Assembly (NCBI RefSeq): GCF_001552215.1
Contig: NZ_BCQT01000010.1
Coordinates: forward strand, 124,001 to 188,000
Direction: 5' to 3'
Origin: Actinomadura macra NBRC 14102
Lineage (GTDB): Bacteria; Actinomycetota; Actinomycetes; Streptosporangiales; Streptosporangiaceae
Length of the DNA: 64,000 nt
Positions within the stretch are counted from its first letter, which is position 1; each line of letters begins with the position of its first letter. The position numbers were made by a program, and so were the translations under genes. Below, piece by piece: positions 17,429 through 26,200 of the stretch. The notes beneath the pieces are model-generated. The model saw only the letters and a list, made by a program, of their open reading frames with translations. It did not search any database and was not told where the DNA came from.

Positions 17429-18625
17429 ATGGACACGCGGGGCTCCGCGAAGACCGTCTACCTGCACGTCGGCGCGCCCACCGCCGGGGCGGCGTTCCTT
17501 CAGCGGGTGCTGTGGGAGAACCGGCGGCGCCTCGGCGACGCCGGCGTCTGCTACCCGCTCGCCGGTCCGCAGGAGCACTTCGCCGCGGTCATGGACCTGC
17601 GCGAGATGAGCTGGGGAGGCAGCCGCGACCCGGCCTGGAACGGTGCCTGGGAGCGCGTCGCGCGGCGCGCCCGCGAGTGGGACGGCGGCACGGTCGTGTT
17701 CTCCGACGGCCTGCTCGGCGGCGCGACCGAAGAGCAGGTCAAGCGAGCCGTGGCGGCCCTGGAGCCGGCCGAGGTCCACGTGGTGTTCGCCACCCGCGAC
17801 CTGGGCTGGCAGCTGATCTTCGACTGGCAGGAGCAGATCCGGCACGCGCACTCGATCACCTTCGAGCGCTTCGTCGACGACCTCGTCACGCTCGGGATCG
17901 ACGCGCCCGAACCGTACGGGGAGATGTTCTGGGGGCTGCACGACCCCGTCCGGGTGCTGCGGACCTGGGAGACGGCCGTCCCGAAGGAGCGCGTGCACGT
18001 CCTCACCCTCCCGCCGCCGGGCGGGTCGCCGGCGCTGCTGTGGGAGCGCTTCCGCGCGCTGACCGGCATCGACGCCGGGGCGTGCGACATCGAGGGCATC
18101 GAGGGCGAGGAGCCGCTGTCGGCGATCGAGGCCGAACTGCTCCGCCGGTTGAACGTCAAGATCGCGCCGGTGCTGGGCGGCGACTACGAGCGGATGGTCG
18201 GCGACCACCTCGTCGGCCACGGGCTGGCGGAGGCGACGGACGAGACGGGCCGCACCCCGATGGGCCTGCCCGCGCGTCACGCGGGCTGGGCGGCGGAGCG
18301 AACCCGGGAGATCGCCGCGTCGCTGCGCGCCTCTGGCTACGACGTGGCCGGCGACCTCGACGAGCTGACGACGTCGCGGCACCCCGTGGAGACGACGCTC
18401 CCCGGCGACGTTCCGGACGAGCTGATCGCGACCGCGTCCGTCGGGGTCGCCGCGCACCTGCTGGAGGGGCTGACCCGGGCGCACGAGCGGATCGGGCTGG
18501 CGCACCTGCACGGCGAGATGGCCGAGGTCCGGCAGAACCTCGAAAAGCTGCTGGCCGCCGCCGCGGCGCCGTCCCCCGCGCTCCAGCGGGCGGCGCGCCG
18601 CGCCACCGGACGGCGCGGACCGTGA
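17429..18625 (+). CDS. Sulfotransferase-like paralogue with altered P-loop
   Basis: A tandem paralogue of the preceding gene. TVYLHVG, LQRVLWENR, HVVFATRDLGWQ and MFWGLHDPVRVLR line up along its length. The P-loop reads GAPTAGAAFLQ (about residues 15-25) where the neighbour has GAAKSGTTYLQ. The Lys and the Thr/Ser residues that contact the PAPS phosphate are therefore replaced. It may have lost catalysis and serve as a partner of the first protein, or bind a different ligand. ATG at 17429 follows AGGGG. A GTG at 17417 overlapping the previous stop is also possible. The next gene overlaps its stop by four bases. Confidence 0.65.
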   Translation: MDTRGSAKTVYLHVGAPTAGAAFLQRVLWENRRRLGDAGVCYPLAGPQEHFAAVMDLREMSWGGSRDPAWNGAWERVARRAREWDGGTVVFSDGLLGGATEEQVKRAVAALEPAEVHVVFATRDLGWQLIFDWQEQIRHAHSITFERFVDDLVTLGIDAPEPYGEMFWGLHDPVRVLRTWETAVPKERVHVLTLPPPGGSPALLWERFRALTGIDAGACDIEGIEGEEPLSAIEAELLRRLNVKIAPVLGGDYERMVGDHLVGHGLAEATDETGRTPMGLPARHAGWAAERTREIAASLRASGYDVAGDLDELTTSRHPVETTLPGDVPDELIATASVGVAAHLLEGLTRAHERIGLAHLHGEMAEVRQNLEKLLAAAAAPSPALQRAARRATGRRGP

Positions 18626-19602
18626 CCGGCACCCCGGACGCACCGGACGCGCTGGACGCACCTGCGGGCGCGTGCGTGGCCGCCGTGGTCGTCACCTTCA
18701 ACCGGCGCGACCTGCTGGACGAGGCGCTCACCGCGCTCGGCGCCCAGACCCGCGTCCCGGACCGGATCATCGTGGTCGACAACGCCTCCGCGGACGGCAC
18801 CGCGGCACTGGTCCGCGACCGCTTCCCCGACATCGAGCTCTTGGAACTGCCGCGGAACGTGGGCGGGGCGGGCGGGTTCGGCGCCGGGATGGCCCGCGCG
18901 CTGGACGCCGACCTCCTGTGGCTGCTGGACGACGACACCGTCCCCGAATCCGGCGCGCTCCAGGCGCTGCTGGACGCGCGGGAGCGGGCCACCGCCGGTG
19001 ACGGCCCGCCGACCCTGGTGGCCAGCCGGGTCGTGTGGACCGACGGCCGCGACCATCCGATGAACACGCCGCGCGCCAAGCCCCGCGTCCCGTCCGCCGA
19101 GTTGGAGATCGCACGGGCGGCGGGCTGCGTGCCCGTCCGCTCGGCGTCGTTCGTGTCGGTGCTCGTGGACACGGCCGCAGTGCGCGAGCGCGGGTTGCCG
19201 GTCGCCGACTATTTCCTGTGGAACGACGACTTCGAGTTCACCACCCGGCTGCTGCGCGGGCGGCGCGGGATCCTGTGCCCCGGCAGCGTCGTCGTCCACA
19301 AGACCAGGACGTTCGGCGGCGCGGACGCCGACCCCGGCGACCGTTTCTTCTACGAGGTCCGCAACAAGATCTGGCTCTTCACGGGCAGTCCCGGGCTCGC
19401 GCCACCGGAGCGCGTCCTGTATGCCGGGTCCACGCTGCGGCGCTGGTCCCGCACGTTCGCCTCGTCCTCGGACAGGACGGTTCTGCGCCGCGCGATGCTG
19501 CGCGGTGTCAGGAAGGGTCTGTTCACCCGGCCGAGACCCACCGCGACCGTCCTGCGTGATGTCGGCGTGGACGTACCTTCCCCCTACCGGACCTCCAGGT
19601 AG
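18622..19602 (+). CDS. glfT1: GT2 glycosyltransferase, GlfT1-like
   Basis: A GT-A glycosyltransferase of 326 residues beginning VVVTFNRRDLL, with VVDNASADGT, NVGGAGGF and the metal-binding LLDDDTV. A WNDDFEF motif and a late His (VVVHKTRTFGG) sit where GlfT1/GlfT2 have WDD and His. The size matches mycobacterial GlfT1 (about 300 residues), which adds the first Galf residues onto the lipid-linked primer before GlfT2 extends the chain. Rhamnosyltransferase-type GT2 enzymes share these motifs, so the name is probable rather than certain. It starts with a GTGA overlap and ends convergently, overlapping the GH43-type gene by 19 bp. Confidence 0.72.
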   Translation: MTGTPDAPDALDAPAGACVAAVVVTFNRRDLLDEALTALGAQTRVPDRIIVVDNASADGTAALVRDRFPDIELLELPRNVGGAGGFGAGMARALDADLLWLLDDDTVPESGALQALLDARERATAGDGPPTLVASRVVWTDGRDHPMNTPRAKPRVPSAELEIARAAGCVPVRSASFVSVLVDTAAVRERGLPVADYFLWNDDFEFTTRLLRGRRGILCPGSVVVHKTRTFGGADADPGDRFFYEVRNKIWLFTGSPGLAPPERVLYAGSTLRRWSRTFASSSDRTVLRRAMLRGVRKGLFTRPRPTATVLRDVGVDVPSPYRTSR

Positions 19603-21080
19603 TCGAGCTGCCCCTGACCGTTGACGCGGCGGAGCCCGAGGGTGTTCCATCCGCTGCTCAGCTCGACGTCCGCGGAGGTGGACGTCCAGTCGGCGCCCTT
19701 GGTCACGCGCAGCCGCACCTGCGCCGCCGCGGTCCCGTTGACCGACAGCTCCAGGTCGGAGTCGTGCCCCGACCGGTTGGCGTACTGCGCGCGGACGGAG
19801 TACCGCCCGGCGGCGGGCGCGAACACCAGCACCTCCAGCCGGCAGCCGTCCCGGTCGAACGGCCCGACCGCCGTGCCGCCCGAGGCGTTGGGCCGGCCGA
19901 GCGCCGAGACGCACCCGTTCAGCCGTCCGCCCTCGGCCTCGTAGCGGACCGGCGTGCCCCGGATCGCGGGCCGGGCCCCGTCCCAGCCGAGCGGCGTGAC
20001 GTACATCCCGCGGTTGACGCTCGCTCCGCCGAGGTACTTCAGGATGCCGTGGAAGACCAGGTAGTCGCCGGTGTCGTCGCTGAGGACGTCCGCGCTGCCC
20101 GGTCCCTCGACCCGCCCGCCGTACGCACCGGTGGACTGGAGCGGCTGGGCGGCCTTCTCGTACGGGCCCTCGATCGACGGCGCGACCGCGTACCGGGTCT
20201 GGTAGTTCGACCGGAAGTACCAGCCGGCCGAGTACAGCAGCACGTACCTGTCGCCGCGCTTCACCAGGTCGGGCGCCTCCACGAGGGCGGGTTCCGAGTC
20301 GTGTCCAAGGATCTTTTTCGGCTCGCCGTACAGGCCGAGCCCGTCCGGGGTCAGCCGGGCGAGATAGATCGCCGCCGACTTCCGGGCGTCGCTCTTGTAG
20401 AGCAGGTACCGCGTCCCGTCGGCCTCGACGTAGGACGCCGGGTCGATGGCACCGCCGAGGTCCATCGGGCACACCAGCGGTTCACCGTCCAAGGGGACGA
20501 AGGGACCGGCGGGCGACGTGGCCGTGGCGGCCCCGATGCACTGAGCGTCACCGTCCTTGCGGCGGGCGGAGAAATACAGCACGTACGTCTTGGACGCGCC
20601 TTGGGGCGGCACGACCTCCGGTGCCCACGTTCGCCCCGTGGTGGCCCAGGCGGGGAGCCGGGCGAGGCCGTCGCCGGGTGCGCGCGTCCACGGCCCGGTG
20701 GGCGACGGCGCGGTCGCGACGGGCATCGCCGCGTCCGCGTTGTTCGTGCCGTACGCGAAGTAGGTGCCCGCGGCCTTGATGACGGCGGGGTCCGCGAAGT
20801 ACTGGTCGAGGACGGGCTTGACCGGCGAATACCCCGGCGGGCTGACCGGCCCGGGGGTACCGGCGGGGCTCGGCAGCGGAGCGGGCGAACCGGGCGCAGA
20901 GCCGGACGCGGAGGGCCGCGCCGAAGGCGGTGCCGAGGCTTGCGCGACAGGCCGGTCTGGGCCGGGGGCGCAGGCGTTCGCCACCGCGACGATCACCGCG
21001 ATCACGGCACTGAGCACGGCGCCGGCGACCAGCGGCGTCATCGGACCGCCCAGTCGCGGATCCCCGGCCCACCTGTTCAT
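19584..21080 (-). CDS. Secreted GH43-type glycosidase with C-terminal carbohydrate-binding domain
   Basis: An N-terminal hydrophobic segment (about residues 18-37) serves as signal peptide or anchor and is followed by a Pro/Ser-rich linker. The five-bladed GH43 propeller (about residues 70-365) shows its catalytic set: the Asp of QYFADPAVI, the pKa-modulating Asp of GGAIDPASY and the Glu of LVEAPDLV. The last about 130 residues form a CBM6/CBM35-like beta-sandwich (YEAEGGRLNG to GQLDYLEVR). GH43 enzymes mostly cleave arabinofuranosides or xylosides, and some act on galactofuranosides. Here a role in trimming the Galf wall polymer is inference. ATG at 21080 is the preferred start; 21041 is also possible. 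Confidence 0.82.
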   Translation of the reverse strand: MNRWAGDPRLGGPMTPLVAGAVLSAVIAVIVAVANACAPGPDRPVAQASAPPSARPSASGSAPGSPAPLPSPAGTPGPVSPPGYSPVKPVLDQYFADPAVIKAAGTYFAYGTNNADAAMPVATAPSPTGPWTRAPGDGLARLPAWATTGRTWAPEVVPPQGASKTYVLYFSARRKDGDAQCIGAATATSPAGPFVPLDGEPLVCPMDLGGAIDPASYVEADGTRYLLYKSDARKSAAIYLARLTPDGLGLYGEPKKILGHDSEPALVEAPDLVKRGDRYVLLYSAGWYFRSNYQTRYAVAPSIEGPYEKAAQPLQSTGAYGGRVEGPGSADVLSDDTGDYLVFHGILKYLGGASVNRGMYVTPLGWDGARPAIRGTPVRYEAEGGRLNGCVSALGRPNASGGTAVGPFDRDGCRLEVLVFAPAAGRYSVRAQYANRSGHDSDLELSVNGTAAAQVRLRVTKGADWTSTSADVELSSGWNTLGLRRVNGQGQLDYLEVR

Positions 21081-21202
21081 CACCCCGCATGATGCCAACA
21101 ACCACAGGCGACGGCGAACCACCACGCGACGCGCGAAACGCCCCCCGGATCGTTACGCTGCTGACGGCCCTGATCATCGCCACGGCGAAGGAGAGACGGA
21201 TC

Positions 21203-22747
21203 TTGATCCGACGAAGCCGGCTCCGGCGGCGCCTGGACCGCCGTCCGGGGGGCGTGCCGGCGGCCGTCCCTTTTCTCGTCCTGATGAGCCTGGTCCTGGT
21301 GCTGGGGCCGGCGGGGTGTTCCGATGCGAAGGACGGCCGGGCCGAGCCGAGGAAGACCGTCCCGGCGAAGAAGCCGAACATCGTCTTCGTCCTCACCGAC
21401 GACCTCTCCTGGAACCTGGTGGCGCACATGCCGCAGGTGCGGGACATGCAGGCGCGCGGGCTCACGTTCGACAACTTCTTCGTGGCCGACTCTCTGTGCT
21501 GCACGTCCCGGTCGACCATCCTCACCGGCAAGTACCCGCACAACACCGGCGTGCGCACCAACTTCCCGCCGGACGGCGGCTACGAGGTGTTCAAGGCCCA
21601 CGGCGGCGAGCAGTCGGCGTTCGGCGCGGGACTCCAGAAGGCGGGCTACCGGACGGCCTTCCTGGGCAAGTACCTGAACGGCTACCAGCCAGGCGACACG
21701 CAGGGCGGTGCAACGCCCTACGTCCCGCCCGGGTGGAGCGAGTGGTACGTCACGGGCAACGGCTACCCCGAGTACAACTACAACCTGAACGAGAACGGAC
21801 GCCTGGTCAGGTACGGGCAGGCCCCGCAGGACTACCTGACCGACGTCCTGTCGGGGAAGGCGAACGACTTCGTCCAGCGCGCGGCCGACGCGCGCCAGCC
21901 GTTCTTCATGGAGGTCGCCACGTTCGCGCCGCACGGCCCGTTCGTGCCGGCGCCCCGGCACGCGGCCGTGCTCCCCGGCGTCCGGGCGCCGCGCTCGCCC
22001 TCGTTCAACGAGCCCGACGTCCGCGACAAGCCGTCCTGGCTGCGCTCCCATCCCCGGCTGCGCAAGCCGGGACTGAGGGCCATCGACAACGGCTTCCGCG
22101 ACCGGGCGCGCATGGTTCAGGCGGTGGACGAGATGATCGCCCGGCTGCGGCAGACGCTGGCGGCGAAGGGCCTGGACCGCGACACCTACCTCGTGTTCGG
22201 CTCCGACAACGGCTTCCACATGGGTGAGCACCGGCTCGCCGGCGGCAAGATGACCGCGTTCGACACCGACATCCGTGTCCCGTACGTGGTCGTCGGCCCG
22301 GGCGTCCAGGCCGGGCGCCGCACCGGCGCGCTCGTCCAGAACACCGACCTGGCCCCGACGTTCCTCGACCTCGCCGGCGCGCCCGTCCCGCCCGCCACCG
22401 ACGGCCGCTCGCTCGTGCCGTTCCTGCGCGGCACCGAGCCCGCGGGCTGGCGGAACGTCGCGCTGATCGAGCACGTCAAGCCGCGTCCGACGGCCGAGGA
22501 CCCCGACCGGCAGGACTCCGCGCCCGGCGCGCCGCCGACCTACAACGCGCTGCGCCTGCGTGATGCCCTCTACGTCGAGTACCAGGACGGCGAACGCGAG
22601 TTCTACGACCTCGTCCGCGACCCGCACCAGCTCGCCAACCAGGGCGGGCGGCTGCCGCCGGACCGCCAGCGGCAACTCTCGGCCCTGCTCTACGCGCTGA
22701 CCCACTGTTCGGGCGCCGGCTGCGCGTCCGCCGGACGCACGCGATAG
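21203..22747 (+). CDS. Lipoprotein sulfatase
   Basis: A type I sulfatase of the alkaline-phosphatase superfamily. KPNIVFVLTDD supplies the metal-binding Asp pair. LCCTSRSTILTG is the sulfatase signature, with the first Cys (about residue 99) as the formylglycine site and Thr in the place of the usual Pro/Ala. GSDNGFHMGEHRL gives the late Asp-Asn-His metal and substrate set. I chose TTG at 21203 because GGAGA precedes it. This start gives a basic N-region, a hydrophobic core and a lipobox ending PAGC at Cys39, so the enzyme is a surface lipoprotein. It most resembles N-acetylglucosamine-6-sulfatase-type enzymes. Its presence beside sulfotransferase-like genes suggests turnover of a sulfated glycan. 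Confidence 0.82.
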   Translation: MIRRSRLRRRLDRRPGGVPAAVPFLVLMSLVLVLGPAGCSDAKDGRAEPRKTVPAKKPNIVFVLTDDLSWNLVAHMPQVRDMQARGLTFDNFFVADSLCCTSRSTILTGKYPHNTGVRTNFPPDGGYEVFKAHGGEQSAFGAGLQKAGYRTAFLGKYLNGYQPGDTQGGATPYVPPGWSEWYVTGNGYPEYNYNLNENGRLVRYGQAPQDYLTDVLSGKANDFVQRAADARQPFFMEVATFAPHGPFVPAPRHAAVLPGVRAPRSPSFNEPDVRDKPSWLRSHPRLRKPGLRAIDNGFRDRARMVQAVDEMIARLRQTLAAKGLDRDTYLVFGSDNGFHMGEHRLAGGKMTAFDTDIRVPYVVVGPGVQAGRRTGALVQNTDLAPTFLDLAGAPVPPATDGRSLVPFLRGTEPAGWRNVALIEHVKPRPTAEDPDRQDSAPGAPPTYNALRLRDALYVEYQDGEREFYDLVRDPHQLANQGGRLPPDRQRQLSALLYALTHCSGAGCASAGRTR

Positions 22748-22876
22748 GGGCCTGCGGGAGGTCCGGCAGGTCAGCGCGGGACGAACGGGGGCACCCCCGC
22801 AGATCGCTATCATCGCTGGCGACACTTTGGTCCATGGACGTCATGGATTGACCCGACTCGACTGGGGGAGACGGGC

Positions 22877-25800
22877 GTGACCCCACCCAAGACTCCGGAC
22901 ACCCCGGACGACGAGACCGGTCGCGACGGTACTCCGGCCGAGCCCTCGGACGGGTTCGCGGCGCCCCCTCCGCCCCAATGGCTGGACGAGAGCCCGGCGT
23001 CGGGCGCGGACCTGCTGCCCGAACCACCGCCCGCGCCCAAGCCGACGCCGAAGCCCGAGCCCGCGACCGTGACCGATCTCGACCCGAGGACGGTGGACGG
23101 CACCGAGGGCGAGGCCGGGGGCGCGCAGGACATGACGATCAGCGGCGCCGACTTCAGCGGCGCCATGCAGACACAGGTGTTCAAGCAGGAACAGAAGCCG
23201 GAACCGGAACCGGAAGCGGAGCCAGAACCGGAGCCGCCTTCTCCCCCGGCCTCGGCGGCACCTCCGGCCACCTCGACCGACATCCCCGTCCCGCCCCCGT
23301 TCCCCTACGCGCAGGACGTCGCGGACGCGACGCAGGTCGACATGCCCGCCCAGCCGGCCCCGCCTCCGGCGGTCGAGGCAGAGCCTCCGGCGGTCGAGGC
23401 AGAGCCTCCGGCGGTCGAGGCAGAGCCTCCGGCGGTCGAGGCAGAGCCTCCGGCGGTCGAGGCAGAGCCTCCGGCGGTCGAGGCAGAGCCTCCGGCGGTC
23501 GAGGCAGAGCCCGCGGCGCCATCGCCCCAGCCGCCGGCGCAGCCGCCGCCTCCCGCGCAGCCGCCCGTCGTCGCAGCGGCGGCGGCCGCTCCCCCGCCGT
23601 TCCCCTACGCGCAGGAGATCCCGAGCGCCCCCACGCCTGCGGCGCCGGAGCCCTTCCCGTACGCGCAGGAGATCCCCGGAACACCCAAGCCGCCGGCTCC
23701 CGAGCCGTTCCCGTACGCCCAGGAGATCCCGGGCTCTCCCCGCCAGTCACCACCCGCGGCGGAACCGTTCCCGTACGCGCAGGAGATCCCGGGACGTCCG
23801 CAGCAGCCCGCGTACGAGGCCGCGCAGCCCGCGCCGGCGGCTCCCCCGCCCGCGATCGAGGAGCCGTGGCGCCTGCCGGGCCCGGGCAAGATCAAGCACA
23901 AGCGCAGCAAGAAGCCGCTGCTCATCGGGGTCGCCGGGCTGGCCGCGGCGGCGGTGCTCGGCGCCGGCGGCTTCTTCGTCGTGACGAACCTCGGCGGGGA
24001 CGACGACGGTGGGGGCGCCGCGGGTGCCAAGCTCGCCGGCGCCGCGTTCCCGGTCGAGGCCGCGGCCCGCACCGACGGCCGTGACCAGGAACTGACCGGC
24101 GTCGCGGCGGTCGGCTCGACCGTGGTCGCGGTCGGTGGCGAGAGCGACGCGCAGAACTCCCGCGGCCTGTTCCTGGTGTCCGGGGACGGGGGCCGCACGT
24201 TCAAGGCCGCGGGTCAGCAGGGCCCGGACGGCGGCGCGCCGCGTCCCGGCGAGGTGCCGCAGGCGGTCGGCGGCTCGTCCGGCGGCTGGGTGGCCATCGG
24301 CACCCGGACGGGCGGCGGCGTGGTCTGGACGAGCGAGAACGGGCGGGAGTGGCGCCGCGAGCCCGACGCGGTCGGGAGCGTCTTCGGCGCCGGCAACCGC
24401 GTCCGCCGGATCGTCGCGACCGGCAGCGGTTTCATGGCCATCGGCGACAACTCCGCGAGGGGCGACTTCAGCGACGCCACGCCCGCGGTGTGGCTGTCGG
24501 CCGACGGGCGCCGCTGGGAGGCGCGCACCGGCGGGCAGATCGGACTCCAGGTCAGCAAGGGCAGGTTCTCGCTGGTGGAGGCCGCGGCGAGCGGCAATGT
24601 GATCCTCCTGGAGGGCCTGATCACGCCCGCTCCGAGGAAGCCGTCCTACCGGAAGGTCTGGCGCTCCGACGACGGCGGCCGCACCTGGTCGGCCTCGGAC
24701 GTGCCGGTCCCCAAGGGCAGCCGGGGCCTGATCGTCGGCGGCGGCGAGGGCGGGTTCCTCGCGCTGCGCGAGATCAAGGTGGGCGGCCGGGGGTACGGCC
24801 AGGCGTTCACCTCCAAGGACGGCGCCAGGTGGCGGCAGTCCGGCAAGCTCGTGACGGCCGGGTACCTGCGCACCAGCCAGATCGTCGGGGACGGGCGGGG
24901 CTTCGCGGCCGTCGTCGTCCGCGGCCGTGACGTGCTGCTGTCCCGCACCGCCGACGGCGCCGCGTGGCGGGACGCGGGCGCCGCCGAGGTCAAGCCGGAA
25001 CGCGAGTTCCGGGACGCGGCGCTCACCGGCGCCCGCACGATCCTCGTGGGCCGCGAGCCCGGCGGCGGCGACATGGATCCGATGCTCGGCGTCTTCGACG
25101 CGTCCGGGACCGCCGTCCCGGTGAACCTGGCGAAGGTGCCGGGGGCCGTCCGTCCTGACCACACGGTCCACTCCGTGGGCGCGACCGACGACCTGGCCGT
25201 CGCCGTGGGCAGCGCGTCCGGCGACGCGGCCGCCTGGACGTCCAAGGACGGCGGCACGTGGAAGCCCGCCCAGGGGCTCGGCGCCGCGTTCACCCGGCCG
25301 GGACCGCAGCAGCTCCTCGACGTCACCGGGGGCAAGGCGGGCTGGCTCGCGGTCGGGTACGACCAGGCGTCCCCCCGCCGCGCGCTCGTGGTCACCTCGG
25401 CGGACGGCGCGACCTGGCAGGCCGTCGATTCGGATGCGCCGTTCCGGGCGACGCGGAACGGGCTGCCCGGCACGGCCGCCGCCGCGTCCGGCCCCGGCGG
25501 GTACGTGGTCGTCGGCACGGAGGGGTACTCGGCGGTCGCCTGGTCGTCCGCCGACCTCAAGACCTGGGAGCGCGGCAGGAGCGGTGGCGCGAACGCGCTG
25601 GAGGGCCGCAAGGACGCCAGCCGGTGGATGCTGGACGTCACCTCCGGCACGTCCGGCTTCACCGCCGTGGGCGGGACCCGCGACGCCAACGGCAACCGCC
25701 CCGCGGTGTGGACGTCGCCGAACGGCAGGCAGTGGACGCTGCAAACCCTTCAGCTCCCGGGCAACGGCGTGACCGAAGGTCACCTGACGCATGTCGCCGC

Positions 25801-26194
25801 ACGCGGGAACGTCCTGGTGGCCGCCGGTATCGGCGCGACGCCGCAGGGCCTGGTGTGGCTGGGCTACGTCTCGTCCGACGCGGGAAGGACATGGCGGCCG
25901 CTGACCGCCCCGGGCGGCGCCGCGGACGTCACCGTGACATCGCTGGCGGCGACGCCCAAGGGTTTCGCCGCGACCGGTACGACCATCCGGCAGGGCGCCA
26001 CCGACGTCGTGTCGTGGACGTCCGCGGACGGCACGACCTGGAAGAGCGCGGCGCCCGGCGGCACCGGGCTCGGTGGTGACGGCGACCAGCAGATCTCCGG
26101 GCTGGCGACGTTCAAGAACAGCCTGCTGGGCGTGGGCCGCAGCACGGACGTCACGAACGACGAGCCCGTTCTCTGGACCCGGCCGATCCCCTGA
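22877..26194 (+). CDS. Large membrane-anchored protein: disordered repeat region, one helix, Asp-box propeller
   Basis: Three parts are visible. Residues 1-340 are Pro/Glu-rich and contain seven PPAVEAE repeats and five copies of PFPYAQ followed by EIP or DV. A basic stretch (KIKHKRSKK) and one hydrophobic helix follow at about 350-375. The remaining about 730 residues hold about a dozen S-x-D-G-x-x-W motifs (for example WTSENGREW and WRSDDGGRTW), the Asp-box pattern of sialidase-like beta-propellers. The protein probably has its disordered part inside and the propeller outside. No catalytic residues are recognised, so a binding or scaffold role is more likely than hydrolysis. GTG at 22877 follows GGGGGAG. 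It converges on the GT2 gene six bases away. Confidence 0.75.
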   Translation: MTPPKTPDTPDDETGRDGTPAEPSDGFAAPPPPQWLDESPASGADLLPEPPPAPKPTPKPEPATVTDLDPRTVDGTEGEAGGAQDMTISGADFSGAMQTQVFKQEQKPEPEPEAEPEPEPPSPPASAAPPATSTDIPVPPPFPYAQDVADATQVDMPAQPAPPPAVEAEPPAVEAEPPAVEAEPPAVEAEPPAVEAEPPAVEAEPPAVEAEPAAPSPQPPAQPPPPAQPPVVAAAAAAPPPFPYAQEIPSAPTPAAPEPFPYAQEIPGTPKPPAPEPFPYAQEIPGSPRQSPPAAEPFPYAQEIPGRPQQPAYEAAQPAPAAPPPAIEEPWRLPGPGKIKHKRSKKPLLIGVAGLAAAAVLGAGGFFVVTNLGGDDDGGGAAGAKLAGAAFPVEAAARTDGRDQELTGVAAVGSTVVAVGGESDAQNSRGLFLVSGDGGRTFKAAGQQGPDGGAPRPGEVPQAVGGSSGGWVAIGTRTGGGVVWTSENGREWRREPDAVGSVFGAGNRVRRIVATGSGFMAIGDNSARGDFSDATPAVWLSADGRRWEARTGGQIGLQVSKGRFSLVEAAASGNVILLEGLITPAPRKPSYRKVWRSDDGGRTWSASDVPVPKGSRGLIVGGGEGGFLALREIKVGGRGYGQAFTSKDGARWRQSGKLVTAGYLRTSQIVGDGRGFAAVVVRGRDVLLSRTADGAAWRDAGAAEVKPEREFRDAALTGARTILVGREPGGGDMDPMLGVFDASGTAVPVNLAKVPGAVRPDHTVHSVGATDDLAVAVGSASGDAAAWTSKDGGTWKPAQGLGAAFTRPGPQQLLDVTGGKAGWLAVGYDQASPRRALVVTSADGATWQAVDSDAPFRATRNGLPGTAAAASGPGGYVVVGTEGYSAVAWSSADLKTWERGRSGGANALEGRKDASRWMLDVTSGTSGFTAVGGTRDANGNRPAVWTSPNGRQWTLQTLQLPGNGVTEGHLTHVAARGNVLVAAGIGATPQGLVWLGYVSSDAGRTWRPLTAPGGAADVTVTSLAATPKGFAATGTTIRQGATDVVSWTSADGTTWKSAAPGGTGLGGDGDQQISGLATFKNSLLGVGRSTDVTNDEPVLWTRPIP
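23363..23509. repeat. Seven perfect 21-bp tandem repeats
   Basis: Seven consecutive in-frame copies encode PPAVEAE. The copies are identical at the nucleotide level, which indicates recent expansion by slippage or recombination. Because the period is a multiple of three, changes in copy number lengthen or shorten the disordered region without a frameshift. Confidence 0.95.
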
Positions 26195-26200
26195 TCCCCG

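Noticed and set aside
23363..23509. CRISPR-like array
   Set aside because: Units are contiguous 21-bp copies without spacers, inside a coding frame; this is a protein-coding minisatellite.
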